Shown here: positions 56,332 through 64,000 of the stretch, one piece after another
Numbering within the stretch: the stretch's first letter is position 1
Layout: each line of letters opens with the position of its first letter
NCBI RefSeq assembly: GCF_001518015.1
Contig: NZ_LPUY01000075.1
Span: 1-64,000, forward strand
Reading direction: 5' to 3'
From: Tritonibacter horizontis
Lineage (GTDB): Bacteria > Pseudomonadota > Alphaproteobacteria > Rhodobacterales > Rhodobacteraceae
Length of the DNA stretch: 64,000 nucleotides
Made by a program: the position numbers and the translations under genes
The notes under the pieces: generated by a model
Told to the model about the DNA's origin: nothing
Database searches by the model: none
What the model saw: the letters and a program-made list of their open reading frames with translations, nothing else

Positions 56332-57776
56332 AGGCGGTCACCGAACAGGAATTCCGCCGCCCGGTCCAGCCGGATATGGGGCGGCCCCTCGCCCGGACGC
56401 AAGGTCAGGGGCTGCGGCGCGAACCGCATCGCGGCATAGCTGCCGTCAAGCCAGCGTTCTGCCCCCTGTCGCGCCGGTGTCAGCAGTTGGCTCGGATCCT
56501 CGGGCAATCGGCCCGGATACAAGGCCGCCGGTCGCTGGGTGTCGGCCAGAAGGCCCCGCACACAGGGAAGATCCTCGCCGTTGTGCGTCCGCATTTCCTC
56601 GGTTGTGGCCCGCAGTGACGCAAGCGACAGCGCCGCCGTCTGCGCACCGGCAAAGCGTGCACGATCCCGCGCGTCCTGCGTCAGCGCCTCTATGATCGCT
56701 GTCATTTGCGGGTGTTGCTGGTGGTGCAGGTGATCCGCCTTGGTGGCGGCAAACAGAATTTTCTCCACCCGCTTGCCGCGCAACAGCCGGTTGAGGAAGC
56801 CATTGGTGCCGGGCCGGAAGGCGGCAAGGATATCCCCCATGGCGCGGCGCAGGTCCTCCATCGCCGGGGGGCCGGAATGAAGCGCGCCGAGCGCATCCAC
56901 CAGCACCACCTGCCGGTCGATACGGGCAAAATGGTCGCGAAAGAAGGGGCGCACGACCTGTGCCTTGTAGGCCTCGAACCGGCGGGCCATCTCGCGGGCC
57001 ATACTGCCACGCGGGGCAGCGCTTTCGGGCAGTGGGGCAAAGGTCAGCACCGGCGACCCCGCCAGATCGCCGGGCAGCAAGAACCGGCCCGGCGTGCAAT
57101 CGGAGTATCCCTCGGCGCGGGCCGCCTGCAGATACGCAGCAAAAGCCTTGGCCAGGGCCTGCGCCACAGGTTCTGCGTGGGGGGCATCGGGATCGGCCTC
57201 GTCCAGCGCCGCCAGAAACCCGGCCGCCGCGCTGCGCGATTTGATCCGGCGCAGCACATCCGCCGACCAATCGGCATAGTCCTTGTCCAGAAGCGCCAGA
57301 TCCAACAACCATTCGCCGGGATAGTCGATGATATCGAGATGCAGGATGCGCGGACCGGTCAGCCCGCCGAACATCCCCGCCGGACGTATCCGCAGGCTCA
57401 GCCGCAGTTCCGACACCGCGCGGGTGCTGTCGGGCCAATGCGGCGCCGGGCCGGTCAGCGCGCCAAGGTGGTTTTCAAACTCGAACCGGGGCACTGTGTC
57501 GTCTGGCTGCGGCTGCAGATAGGCGGCTTCGATCCGGCCTTCCCGCGCGGCGCTGAGCTGCGTCATACGCCCCCGCTGCATCAGGTTTGCCACCAGCGAC
57601 GTGATGAAAACCGTCTTGCCCGCCCGCGCCAGACCGGTCACCCCTAGCCGCAGGGTCGGTTCCGAAAACGGGCTGGCGACCACGCCGCCCAGGGTCTCTG
57701 CGCTGCGCAGCACACCTTCGGCCACGTCGGCGGCCAATCCCGTTACCCCTGAACCTCGCGCCACGTTCTGCCTCAC
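56328..57776 (-). CDS. YcjX-family P-loop GTPase-like protein (DUF463)
   Basis: A 482-residue protein read from GTG 57776. The Walker A-type motif GLARAGKTVFITSLVANLMQ lies near 45-64. The ILHLDIIDYPGEWLLDLALL segment has the DxPGEW signature of YcjX. The switch and specificity region includes LFAATKADHLHHQQHPQM. No membrane helix. No good ribosome site is seen before the GTG; the longer frame to 57938 would overlap the truA start, so the start is uncertain. The YcjF-like partner is encoded downstream. Confidence 0.82.
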   Translation of the reverse strand: MRQNVARGSGVTGLAADVAEGVLRSAETLGGVVASPFSEPTLRLGVTGLARAGKTVFITSLVANLMQRGRMTQLSAAREGRIEAAYLQPQPDDTVPRFEFENHLGALTGPAPHWPDSTRAVSELRLSLRIRPAGMFGGLTGPRILHLDIIDYPGEWLLDLALLDKDYADWSADVLRRIKSRSAAAGFLAALDEADPDAPHAEPVAQALAKAFAAYLQAARAEGYSDCTPGRFLLPGDLAGSPVLTFAPLPESAAPRGSMAREMARRFEAYKAQVVRPFFRDHFARIDRQVVLVDALGALHSGPPAMEDLRRAMGDILAAFRPGTNGFLNRLLRGKRVEKILFAATKADHLHHQQHPQMTAIIEALTQDARDRARFAGAQTAALSLASLRATTEEMRTHNGEDLPCVRGLLADTQRPAALYPGRLPEDPSQLLTPARQGAERWLDGSYAAMRFAPQPLTLRPGEGPPHIRLDRAAEFLFGDRL

Positions 57777-57927
57777 TTCTGTCGATGTCTTTGGTTTCGT
57801 TTCGATCTTCGTGCCATCGCCTGCCGGGTCAACATAGGCATCAGAGGGCCCTGTTGCCAGCCCGGTGGCGCGACATCCTGCATCCGGGGGCTTGCCAGTT
57901 TCAGCGCGCCGCGCTACGCCGCGCCTC

Positions 57928-58707
57928 ATGCCGCGCATCGCTTTGAAAGTCGAATATAACGGAAAACCCTTTGCCGGCTGGCAAAGGCAAAAAGATCAGC
58001 CTTCCGTGCAGGGCGCGATCGAGGCCGCCTTGGCGCGCCTTGAGCCGGGCGAACACACAATCGCCGCCGCCGGGCGCACCGATACTGGCGTTCACGGGTT
58101 GGGTCAGGTGGCCCATTGCGACCTGCAAAAAGACTGGGATCCCTTCCGGCTGAGCGAGGCCCTGAACTATCATCTGAAACCCTTGCCGGTTGCCATCGTC
58201 AACGCCGCCCGGGTCGATGACGACTGGCACGCCCGCTTCAGCGCGGTGGAGCGGCAATATCTGTTCCGCATCCTGATGCGCCGCGCGCCCTCGGCCCATG
58301 AGGCAGGACAAGTCTGGCAGATCAATCACCAGCTTGATGTCGAGGCGATGCAGGCCGGGGCGAACTATCTGCTGGGGCAGCATGATTTCACCACCTTCCG
58401 CTCCTCCATCTGTCAGGCCGCCAGCCCGGTCAAAACCCTGGACGCACTGCGGGTGGAGCGGGTGCAGGGACTGTCCGGCCCAGAAATCCAGTTCCACGTC
58501 CGCGCCCGCAGTTTCCTGCACAATCAGGTTCGCAGCTTTGTCGGCACGCTGGAACGGGTGGGCACCGGGGCCTGGTCGCCCGAAGACGTGCGCGACGCGC
58601 TTGCCGCGCAGGATCGCGCCCGCTGTGGCCCGGTCTGTCCCGGACATGGGCTTTATCTGGCACGGGTTGTCTATCCCTCGGCCGTTTTTGCCAGCGACCC
58701 GGACTGA
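57928..58707 (+). CDS. truA: tRNA pseudouridine(38-40) synthase TruA
   Basis: A 259-residue enzyme isomerising uridines 38-40 in tRNA anticodon arms. The catalytic Asp lies in [20 protein letters not shown] (about 46-65). [20 protein letters not shown] and [20 protein letters not shown] are intact. The start at 57928 begins the family sequence [19 protein letters not shown]. It is divergent from the ycjX-like gene. Confidence 0.95.
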   Translation: MPRIALKVEYNGKPFAGWQRQKDQPSVQGAIEAALARLEPGEHTIAAAGRTDTGVHGLGQVAHCDLQKDWDPFRLSEALNYHLKPLPVAIVNAARVDDDWHARFSAVERQYLFRILMRRAPSAHEAGQVWQINHQLDVEAMQAGANYLLGQHDFTTFRSSICQAASPVKTLDALRVERVQGLSGPEIQFHVRARSFLHNQVRSFVGTLERVGTGAWSPEDVRDALAAQDRARCGPVCPGHGLYLARVVYPSAVFASDPD

Positions 58708-58718
58708 GGTCGCCGCCC

Positions 58719-59513
58719 CTAGCCCGCCGGAAACAGCGATAAGGTCTGCAGCGCGGTGCCAACCGGCCCCTCGGTGTCAAACAACACCGCCTGAGACATA
58801 CCGATCCCGTTGGAATGCCAATGCGAGATCGCATCGGAGGCATGCCATCCCGGTTTCGGTGCCCGGTGGATCTGCAGCGTCAGATCGGTGTTCATAAACC
58901 CCATCTCGGTCGCCGGCAGGTTCCACGATATGCCATTGCCACAGTCCGCCAGCGCGCAAATGCCCTGGATGGGCGAGGTTTCCTCCCCCGCCACCAGATC
59001 CGGGGTCCGCAGCCAGATCATCTTGGGCCCCGGACCAAAGCCATGCCCCGGCGGGTACCGCGTTTCCAAGAGCCGGGCAAAATTCGGCAGATCGTGCCGC
59101 GCCGCGCCGATGGCAAATTCCCCCGGCGTCGCCTCGTCAAATGCGGGCGACGGCAGCATCGGCGACGGCAGCGGCCCAAGGTCGCGTTCGGCCAGATGCA
59201 TGGTGGTGGCCTGCACCAACAGCGTATCCTCGAGGTCATGCACAGTGACCCGGGTGGCCGCGACGGATCTTGTGTGGCGCGTGGTTTCCGCCGCCACCCG
59301 CACGCCTTCGACCGGCACCGGGCGCAGCACATCCATCGTCAGCCGGGTCAGCATCTTCTCCGGTCCGACCTCGACCTCGGCGGCGCGGGCCACCAGCCCG
59401 GCCACCGGCCCCGCGTGGCAATGATCTGGCGACCAGGGGCCACGGGCGGCATCATTGCCCACAAAAACGCCGTCGGCCCGTTGATGAAAGAAAGCAGCGA
59501 GAGGCTCTGTCAC
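58719..59513 (-). CDS. Acyl-CoA thioesterase (TesB-like double hot-dog), GTG start
   Basis: A 264-residue thioesterase-superfamily protein. An N-terminal hot-dog repeat ([40 protein letters not shown]) precedes a second with [20 protein letters not shown]. It resembles TesB-like thioesterases. The GTG start overlaps the acyl-CoA dehydrogenase stop (GTGA), suggesting joint function on the same CoA ester. The substrate is unknown. Confidence 0.85.
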   Translation of the reverse strand: MTEPLAAFFHQRADGVFVGNDAARGPWSPDHCHAGPVAGLVARAAEVEVGPEKMLTRLTMDVLRPVPVEGVRVAAETTRHTRSVAATRVTVHDLEDTLLVQATTMHLAERDLGPLPSPMLPSPAFDEATPGEFAIGAARHDLPNFARLLETRYPPGHGFGPGPKMIWLRTPDLVAGEETSPIQGICALADCGNGISWNLPATEMGFMNTDLTLQIHRAPKPGWHASDAISHWHSNGIGMSQAVLFDTEGPVGTALQTLSLFPAG

Positions 59514-60745
59514 GTGTTCTCCTGTGTGTAGCGTTTGAGTTCCGCCCGCGCCACCTGCCGCCGGTGCACCGCATCCGGCCCGTCCGCCAGCCGCAATGTC
59601 CGCACATGGGTCCAGGCCCGCGCCAGCGGCGTTTCCTGGCTGATGCCAGCGCCGCCATGCATCTGAACAGCCTCGTCAATCACCTTGAGCGCGACGCGCG
59701 GCGCGACCACCTTGATCTGGCTGATCCAGGGGGCGGCCGCCCGCGCGTCGCCCTGATCCATGTACCACGCCGCCTTGAGGCACAGCAGCCGCGCCATTTC
59801 GATCTCCATCCGGCATTCGGCGATGATGTCGTAGTTCGCCCCCAGCTGCGCCAGCGGCTTGCCAAAGGCCTCCCGCGCCAGGGACCGGCGGCACATCAGC
59901 TCCAGCGCCGCCTCGGCCTGACCGATGGCGCGCATGCAGTGGTGAATGCGGCCGGGGCCCAGCCGCCCCTGGGCGATCTCGAACCCGCGCCCCTCGCCCA
60001 GCAGCATATCCGCCGCCGGCACCCGCACGTCGGTGAACCGCAAATGCATGTGGCCATGGGGGGCGTCGTCGTGACCATAGACCTGCATCGGGCGCAGCAC
60101 TTCGATGCCGGTGGCCTCTGCCGGGACCACGATCATGGAATGTCGCCGGTGTTTCGGCACCTCCGCGTCGCCGGTGCGCACCATGGTGATATAGACCCGA
60201 CAGCGCGGATCGCCGGCCCCGGAAATCCACCATTTTTCACCGTTGAGCACATAGTCATCGCCGTCGCGCACGCAGGACATTTCGATGTTTGTCGCGTCAG
60301 AGCTCGCCACCTCTGGTTCGGTCATCAGATAGGCGGAGCGGATCTCCCCCGCCAACAACGGCTTCAGCCAGCGCTCCTTCATCGCGTCGGTGCCATAGCG
60401 TTCGAACACTTCCATATTGCCGGTGTCGGGCGCCGAGCAGTTGAACACCTCGGCCCCCAGCGGCGTTTTCCCCATTTCTTCGGCGAAATAGGCGTATTCG
60501 ACCGTGCTCAGGCCAATGCCACGTTCCGAATCGGTCAGCCAGAAATTCCACAACCCCTCGGCCTTGGCGCGGGTCTTCAGCCCTTCGAGGATCTCCGCCT
60601 GGCGTGGCGTATAAGCCCAGCGATCGCCCTTGCCGATCTCGGCGTGATACTCGGCTTCCAGCGGCGTGATCTCATCGCGCACCATCGCCGCCACCCGGTC
60701 GAGCAACACACGCACCTCCGGCTTCAGTCCCAAGTTCATGTCCAT
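59510..60745 (-). CDS. Acyl-CoA dehydrogenase family protein
   Basis: A 411-residue FAD-dependent dehydrogenase. The N-terminal helical domain (1-130), the FAD-binding segment [20 protein letters not shown], the [20 protein letters not shown] strand region and the C-terminal helices ([40 protein letters not shown]) match ACAD10/11-like members. GGGAG before Met 60745 sets the start, with a second in-frame ATG two codons later. The CoA substrate is unknown. The downstream thioesterase overlaps by four bases. Confidence 0.9.
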   Translation of the reverse strand: MDMNLGLKPEVRVLLDRVAAMVRDEITPLEAEYHAEIGKGDRWAYTPRQAEILEGLKTRAKAEGLWNFWLTDSERGIGLSTVEYAYFAEEMGKTPLGAEVFNCSAPDTGNMEVFERYGTDAMKERWLKPLLAGEIRSAYLMTEPEVASSDATNIEMSCVRDGDDYVLNGEKWWISGAGDPRCRVYITMVRTGDAEVPKHRRHSMIVVPAEATGIEVLRPMQVYGHDDAPHGHMHLRFTDVRVPAADMLLGEGRGFEIAQGRLGPGRIHHCMRAIGQAEAALELMCRRSLAREAFGKPLAQLGANYDIIAECRMEIEMARLLCLKAAWYMDQGDARAAAPWISQIKVVAPRVALKVIDEAVQMHGGAGISQETPLARAWTHVRTLRLADGPDAVHRRQVARAELKRYTQENT

Positions 60746-60843
60746 GGCCGTTCTCCCTCTTTCGTCGCGCAGCATGGCTTGGCAAAGCGCGCCCTGTCCA
60801 GCACAGTGACGGCACGTAACTGACATAGGCAACGGAGCATCAA

Positions 60844-61779
60844 ATGGCATTGCTGATCGAGATCGGGCACAACGGCTGGTATAGCGAAGAAGAGCTGGCG
60901 GCCGAGTTGCTGAAACTCGACCCCAAGGCCGATATCCGCACCATGGCCGACCCTGGCGATCTGGCGGAGGTGACGATGATGGCGGTGTCCACCCTGAAAT
61001 CGGACCTGCCGACGCGGTTGCCGAACCTGCAGCTGGTCCAGAAACTGGGCGCGGGCGTGGAAACCATCGTCGCCCATCCCGCATTGGGCCCGGATGTCCG
61101 CGTCGCCCGGCTGAAACCCGAAGAGCCCGCGCGCGAGATTGCCCAGTATTGCCTGGCCTATGTGCTGCGTGGCACCCGCAATATGCGGTATCATGAAACC
61201 GCACAGGCCCGCGCGATCTGGGATCCGGTGGCGCCGCGCCGCCCGCAAGACATCAGCGTCGGCGTGCTGGGGCTGGGGCATATCGGTGGGCTGACGGCGG
61301 CGTTGATGCGCGACATGGGCTTCGACACCTATGGCTGGAGCCGCACCCAAAAGGACATCGACGGCGTGACCTGCCTGACAGGCGACCATGGCCTGAACGG
61401 CGTGCTGGCCTCCTGTGACTACGTCTGCGCCATCCTGCCCTCCACCGATGACACCCGCGACCTGCTGAATGGCGACAGGCTGGCCCGGATGAAAGAGGGC
61501 GCGACCCTGATCAACGCCGGGCGCGGTGATCTGATCGACGAGGCGGCGCTGATCTCGGCGCTGTACCAGCGACGCCCGGGCCACGCGGTGCTGGATGTGC
61601 TGCGCAAAGAACCGTTGCCAGCTGACAATCCCCTGTGGAAACACCCCTGCGTGACGATCACGCCGCATGTCTCCGGCTGGCATCTGGGCGACGCGCTTGG
61701 TGATGTGGTTGAAAACCTGCGCCGCCTGCAGGCCGGCAGCCCGCTGTTGCACGAAGTTGACCGCGCGCGCGGATACTGA
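60844..61779 (+). CDS. D-2-hydroxyacid dehydrogenase (GhrA-like)
   Basis: A 311-residue NAD(P)-dependent dehydrogenase resembling glyoxylate/hydroxypyruvate reductase A. Rossmann motif [20 protein letters not shown] near 140-159, catalytic Arg in [12 protein letters not shown], Glu in [12 protein letters not shown] and His in [10 protein letters not shown]. These match the GhrA branch. It is divergent from the acyl-CoA dehydrogenase across a 98-bp gap. Confidence 0.9.
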   Translation: MALLIEIGHNGWYSEEELAAELLKLDPKADIRTMADPGDLAEVTMMAVSTLKSDLPTRLPNLQLVQKLGAGVETIVAHPALGPDVRVARLKPEEPAREIAQYCLAYVLRGTRNMRYHETAQARAIWDPVAPRRPQDISVGVLGLGHIGGLTAALMRDMGFDTYGWSRTQKDIDGVTCLTGDHGLNGVLASCDYVCAILPSTDDTRDLLNGDRLARMKEGATLINAGRGDLIDEAALISALYQRRPGHAVLDVLRKEPLPADNPLWKHPCVTITPHVSGWHLGDALGDVVENLRRLQAGSPLLHEVDRARGY

Positions 61780-61834
61780 TCCCGGGGCGGCGATGGATCC
61801 GGCGCCCCGGCGTTTCTTTGCACCCCCTGTCCGG

Positions 61835-62740
61835 TCAACTCAGGTTGCGGCCAAAGAACTCCATCGTGCGCGCCCAGGCCAGCGCGGCGGCGGCCTCGTC
61901 AAAGCGGGGGGTGGTGTCATTGTGAAAGCCGTGGTTCACATCCGGGTAGAAATGCACCGAGAACGCTTTTTGATGCGCTTGCAGTGCCTCGGAATAGGCC
62001 GGCCAGCCTGCGTTGATCCGGTCATCGAGACCGGCATAATGGATCATCAGCGGCGCCTCGATTGCCGCCACATCGGCAGCGGCCGGCTGGCGACCGTAAA
62101 ACGGCGCCGAGGCTCCCATCTCCGGATAGGCCACCGCCAGCGCGTTACACACCCCGCCGCCATAGCAAAAGCCGACCGCGCCCACCTTGCCAGTGGATCC
62201 GTCGTGATCGCGCAGGAATTCAAAAGCAGCGAAAAAGTCGTTCATCAGCTTTTCACCGTCCATCGAACGCTGCATCTCGCGCCCTTCCTCATCGGTACCC
62301 GGATAGCCGCCGAGCGGCGACAGACCGTCCGGGCCAAAGGCGAGATAGCCCGCCTTGGCAGCGCGGCGAACCACGTCTTCGATGTAGGGATTGAGCCCTC
62401 GATTTTCGTGCACCACCAGAACGGCAGGCAGTTTTCCAGTGGCCCCGGCCGGTTTGGCCATCAGGCCCTTGATCGTGCCATGGCCCGCCGGGCTTTGGTA
62501 GTCCGCCACCATCGTTTCAATCTCGGGATCATCAGGCGCGACCTGCTGCGCCAGGGCGTAATCCGGTTTCAGCTGATCCAGCAACATTGCCCCGGTCACA
62601 CCCGCAGCGGCATAGCGCCCCGCCTGGGTCATGAATTCGCGCTTGGAGATCTTGCCATGCACATAGCCGTCAAAAATCTCAAGGATGCGCGGATCGAAAT
62701 CCTTTGCCGTTTTCCGGCCCGTTGTCGGTGTCTTGGTCAT
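61835..62740 (-). CDS. Dienelactone hydrolase family protein
   Basis: A 301-residue alpha/beta hydrolase. The catalytic triad is visible: Cys in VGFCYGGGV, Asp in YAGLDDRINA and His in VNHGFHND. Glu in HENRGLNPYI fits the family. The N-terminal 60 residues carry SKREFMTQAGRYAAAG, similar to a Tat signal but with Lys-Arg instead of twin Arg, so export is uncertain. AGGGGAACC before Met 62740 supports this start. Confidence 0.88.
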   Translation of the reverse strand: MTKTPTTGRKTAKDFDPRILEIFDGYVHGKISKREFMTQAGRYAAAGVTGAMLLDQLKPDYALAQQVAPDDPEIETMVADYQSPAGHGTIKGLMAKPAGATGKLPAVLVVHENRGLNPYIEDVVRRAAKAGYLAFGPDGLSPLGGYPGTDEEGREMQRSMDGEKLMNDFFAAFEFLRDHDGSTGKVGAVGFCYGGGVCNALAVAYPEMGASAPFYGRQPAAADVAAIEAPLMIHYAGLDDRINAGWPAYSEALQAHQKAFSVHFYPDVNHGFHNDTTPRFDEAAAALAWARTMEFFGRNLS

Positions 62741-62837
62741 CCTGTGGTTCCCCTGCTGTTGACGCACACAAGGTAATCCAGAATGCAGGTTGGACAACGA
62801 CGGAGTGCGCCGCTCCAACAGAATTGAACGCTTCACC

Positions 62838-62865
62838 AAAAAGGGCCCCCGCTTGCGGGAGCCCC
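62838..62865 (-). terminator. Terminator of gcvP
   Basis: On the minus strand, GGGCTCCCGC and GCGGGGGCCC form a 10-pair stem with one G-U pair around a two-base AA turn, followed by TTTTT. It lies 24 bases after the gcvP stop. Confidence 0.85.
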
Positions 62866-62888
62866 TGGTATCATCAACATCTGGTGGT

Positions 62889-64000
62889 TTACTCGGCCGC
62901 CTCGGCGTAGTCTTCCATCGGCGGGCAGGTGCAGATCAGATTGCGGTCGCCGTAAACATTGTCGACGCGGTTGACCGGCGGCCAGTATTTGTCGACGCGG
63001 AAGGCACCGGGCGGAAAACACCCCTGCTCGCGCGTGTAGGGGCGATCCCAGTCCTTGACCAGATCCTCCATCGTGTGCGGCGCGTTCTTCAGCGCGTTGT
63101 TCTCGCGCGGCATTTCGCCCGTCTCCACGGCCTTGATCTCGGCGCGGATCGACAACATCGCATCGACAAACCGGTCCAGCTCGGCCTTGGTTTCCGACTC
63201 CGTCGGCTCCACCATCAGCGTGCCCGCCACCGGCCAGCTCATGGTGGGCGCGTGAAACCCGCTGTCCATCAGCCGTTTGGCCACATCATCCACGGTCACA
63301 TCGGCGCTGTCGGCAAAGGGGCGCGTGTCGAGGATGCATTCATGCGCGACCCGGCCCGTCGGCCCTTTGTACAGCACGTCATAGGCCCCCTCAAGCCGCT
63401 TGGCGAGGTAGTTGGCCGACAGGATCGCCACCTTGGTCGCCTGCGTCAGCCCGGCCCCGCCCATCATCAGGCAATACGCCCAGGAGATGGTCAGGATCGA
63501 GGCAGAGCCAAGCGGTGCGGCAGAGACCGGCCCCTCGACGCCACCGGTTTCCGGATGGCCGGGAAGATGCGCAACCAGATGCGATTTCACCCCGATTGGC
63601 CCCATGCCGGGACCGCCGCCGCCATGCGGAATGGCAAAGGTCTTGTGCAGGTTCAGGTGGCTGACGTCACCGCCCAGATCGCCCGGACGGCTGAGGCCGA
63701 CCATCGCGTTCATATTGGCCCCGTCGATATAGACCTGACCGCCGAACTGATGGGTGATCTTGCAGACCTCATGCACGGTTTCCTCGAACACACCGTGGGT
63801 CGAGGGATAGGTGATCATGCAGCCCGCCAGAGCGGCCGCGTGTTTTTCCGCCTTGGCGCGGAAATCCTCAAGGTCGATGTCGCCCTTGTCGTCGGATTTC
63901 ACCGGCACCACCGTCCAGCCGACCATTTGGGCCGAGGCCGGGTTGGTGCCATGGGCCGACATCGGGATCAGGCAGATGTTGCGATGGCCCTCGCCCTGCG
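62889..64000 (-). CDS. gcvP: Glycine dehydrogenase (decarboxylating) GcvP, C-terminal part
   Basis: The last 370 or so residues of the PLP-dependent P-protein of the glycine cleavage system; the gene continues past 64000. Motifs include [20 protein letters not shown] at the edge, [40 protein letters not shown] (the PLP Lys in [10 protein letters not shown]) and [21 protein letters not shown]-terminal Cys-x-Cys in [14 protein letters not shown]. The window shows no gcvT or gcvH. Confidence 0.96.
   Translation of the reverse strand, partial: QGEGHRNICLIPMSAHGTNPASAQMVGWTVVPVKSDDKGDIDLEDFRAKAEKHAAALAGCMITYPSTHGVFEETVHEVCKITHQFGGQVYIDGANMNAMVGLSRPGDLGGDVSHLNLHKTFAIPHGGGGPGMGPIGVKSHLVAHLPGHPETGGVEGPVSAAPLGSASILTISWAYCLMMGGAGLTQATKVAILSANYLAKRLEGAYDVLYKGPTGRVAHECILDTRPFADSADVTVDDVAKRLMDSGFHAPTMSWPVAGTLMVEPTESETKAELDRFVDAMLSIRAEIKAVETGEMPRENNALKNAPHTMEDLVKDWDRPYTREQGCFPPGAFRVDKYWPPVNRVDNVYGDRNLICTCPPMEDYAEAAE

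Overview
The window looks like a chromosomal segment of an alphaproteobacterium of the order Rhodobacterales (roseobacter type). The reasons are high G+C, a Flp/Tad pilus locus of roseobacter layout, the ruvCAB-ybgC-tolQRAB-pal-tilS-ftsH block, a DUF1127 protein, a phosphatidylcholine synthase and a group III truncated haemoglobin. No species is claimed. Most of the DNA is core genome. I saw no insertion sequence, prophage, CRISPR array, tRNA or rRNA.

Layout. 1-13.4 kb: a lytic transglycosylase divergent from a Tad pilus locus. The locus holds two Flp pilins, CpaB, the secretin CpaC, an OmpA-like lipoprotein, CpaE, CpaF, TadB, TadC, two TPR lipoproteins, the prepilin peptidase and an AAA ATPase. 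13.4-16.5 kb: a Lhr-type helicase and the PdeM phosphoesterase (DNA repair pair). 16.7-22.3 kb, minus strand: folD and fhs (one-carbon metabolism), a MOSC protein and ftsH. 22.4-32.5 kb, minus strand: tilS, cpoB, pal, tolB, tolA, tolR, tolQ, ybgC, an unknown protein and ruvB-ruvA-ruvC. 32.8-40.9 kb: DUF1127, a small membrane protein, prmA, an MFS transporter, priA, transaldolase, DUF484 and xerC.

41-49.1 kb is an envelope-lipid region. Five overlapping minus-strand genes encode a DPM1-like GT2 transferase, a LAB-N membrane protein, a GT39 transferase and two PAP2 phosphatases. They meet a second GT39 gene tail to tail. An LptF/LptG-family permease and phosphatidylcholine synthase follow. Together these could make a polyprenyl-phosphate-sugar donor, transfer sugar to lipid A or core, and remove lipid phosphates. 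This is inferred from family membership and gene coupling only.

49.1-51.1 kb is the least explained stretch. It has three consecutive small soluble proteins of no recognised family, separated by long A+T-rich non-coding DNA. A possible folded RNA leader precedes the third gene, and a perfect 17-bp terminator hairpin closes the stretch. 51.2-64 kb returns to core genes: ileS, truncated haemoglobin, a ycjX-GNAT-ycjF stress module, truA, an acyl-CoA dehydrogenase/thioesterase pair, a 2-hydroxyacid dehydrogenase, a dienelactone hydrolase and the C-terminal part of gcvP, which runs off the right edge.

Starts were moved inside the longest open frame where an internal start has a better ribosome binding site or where the family alignment begins later. 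No database search was run. Family names rest on motif recognition.
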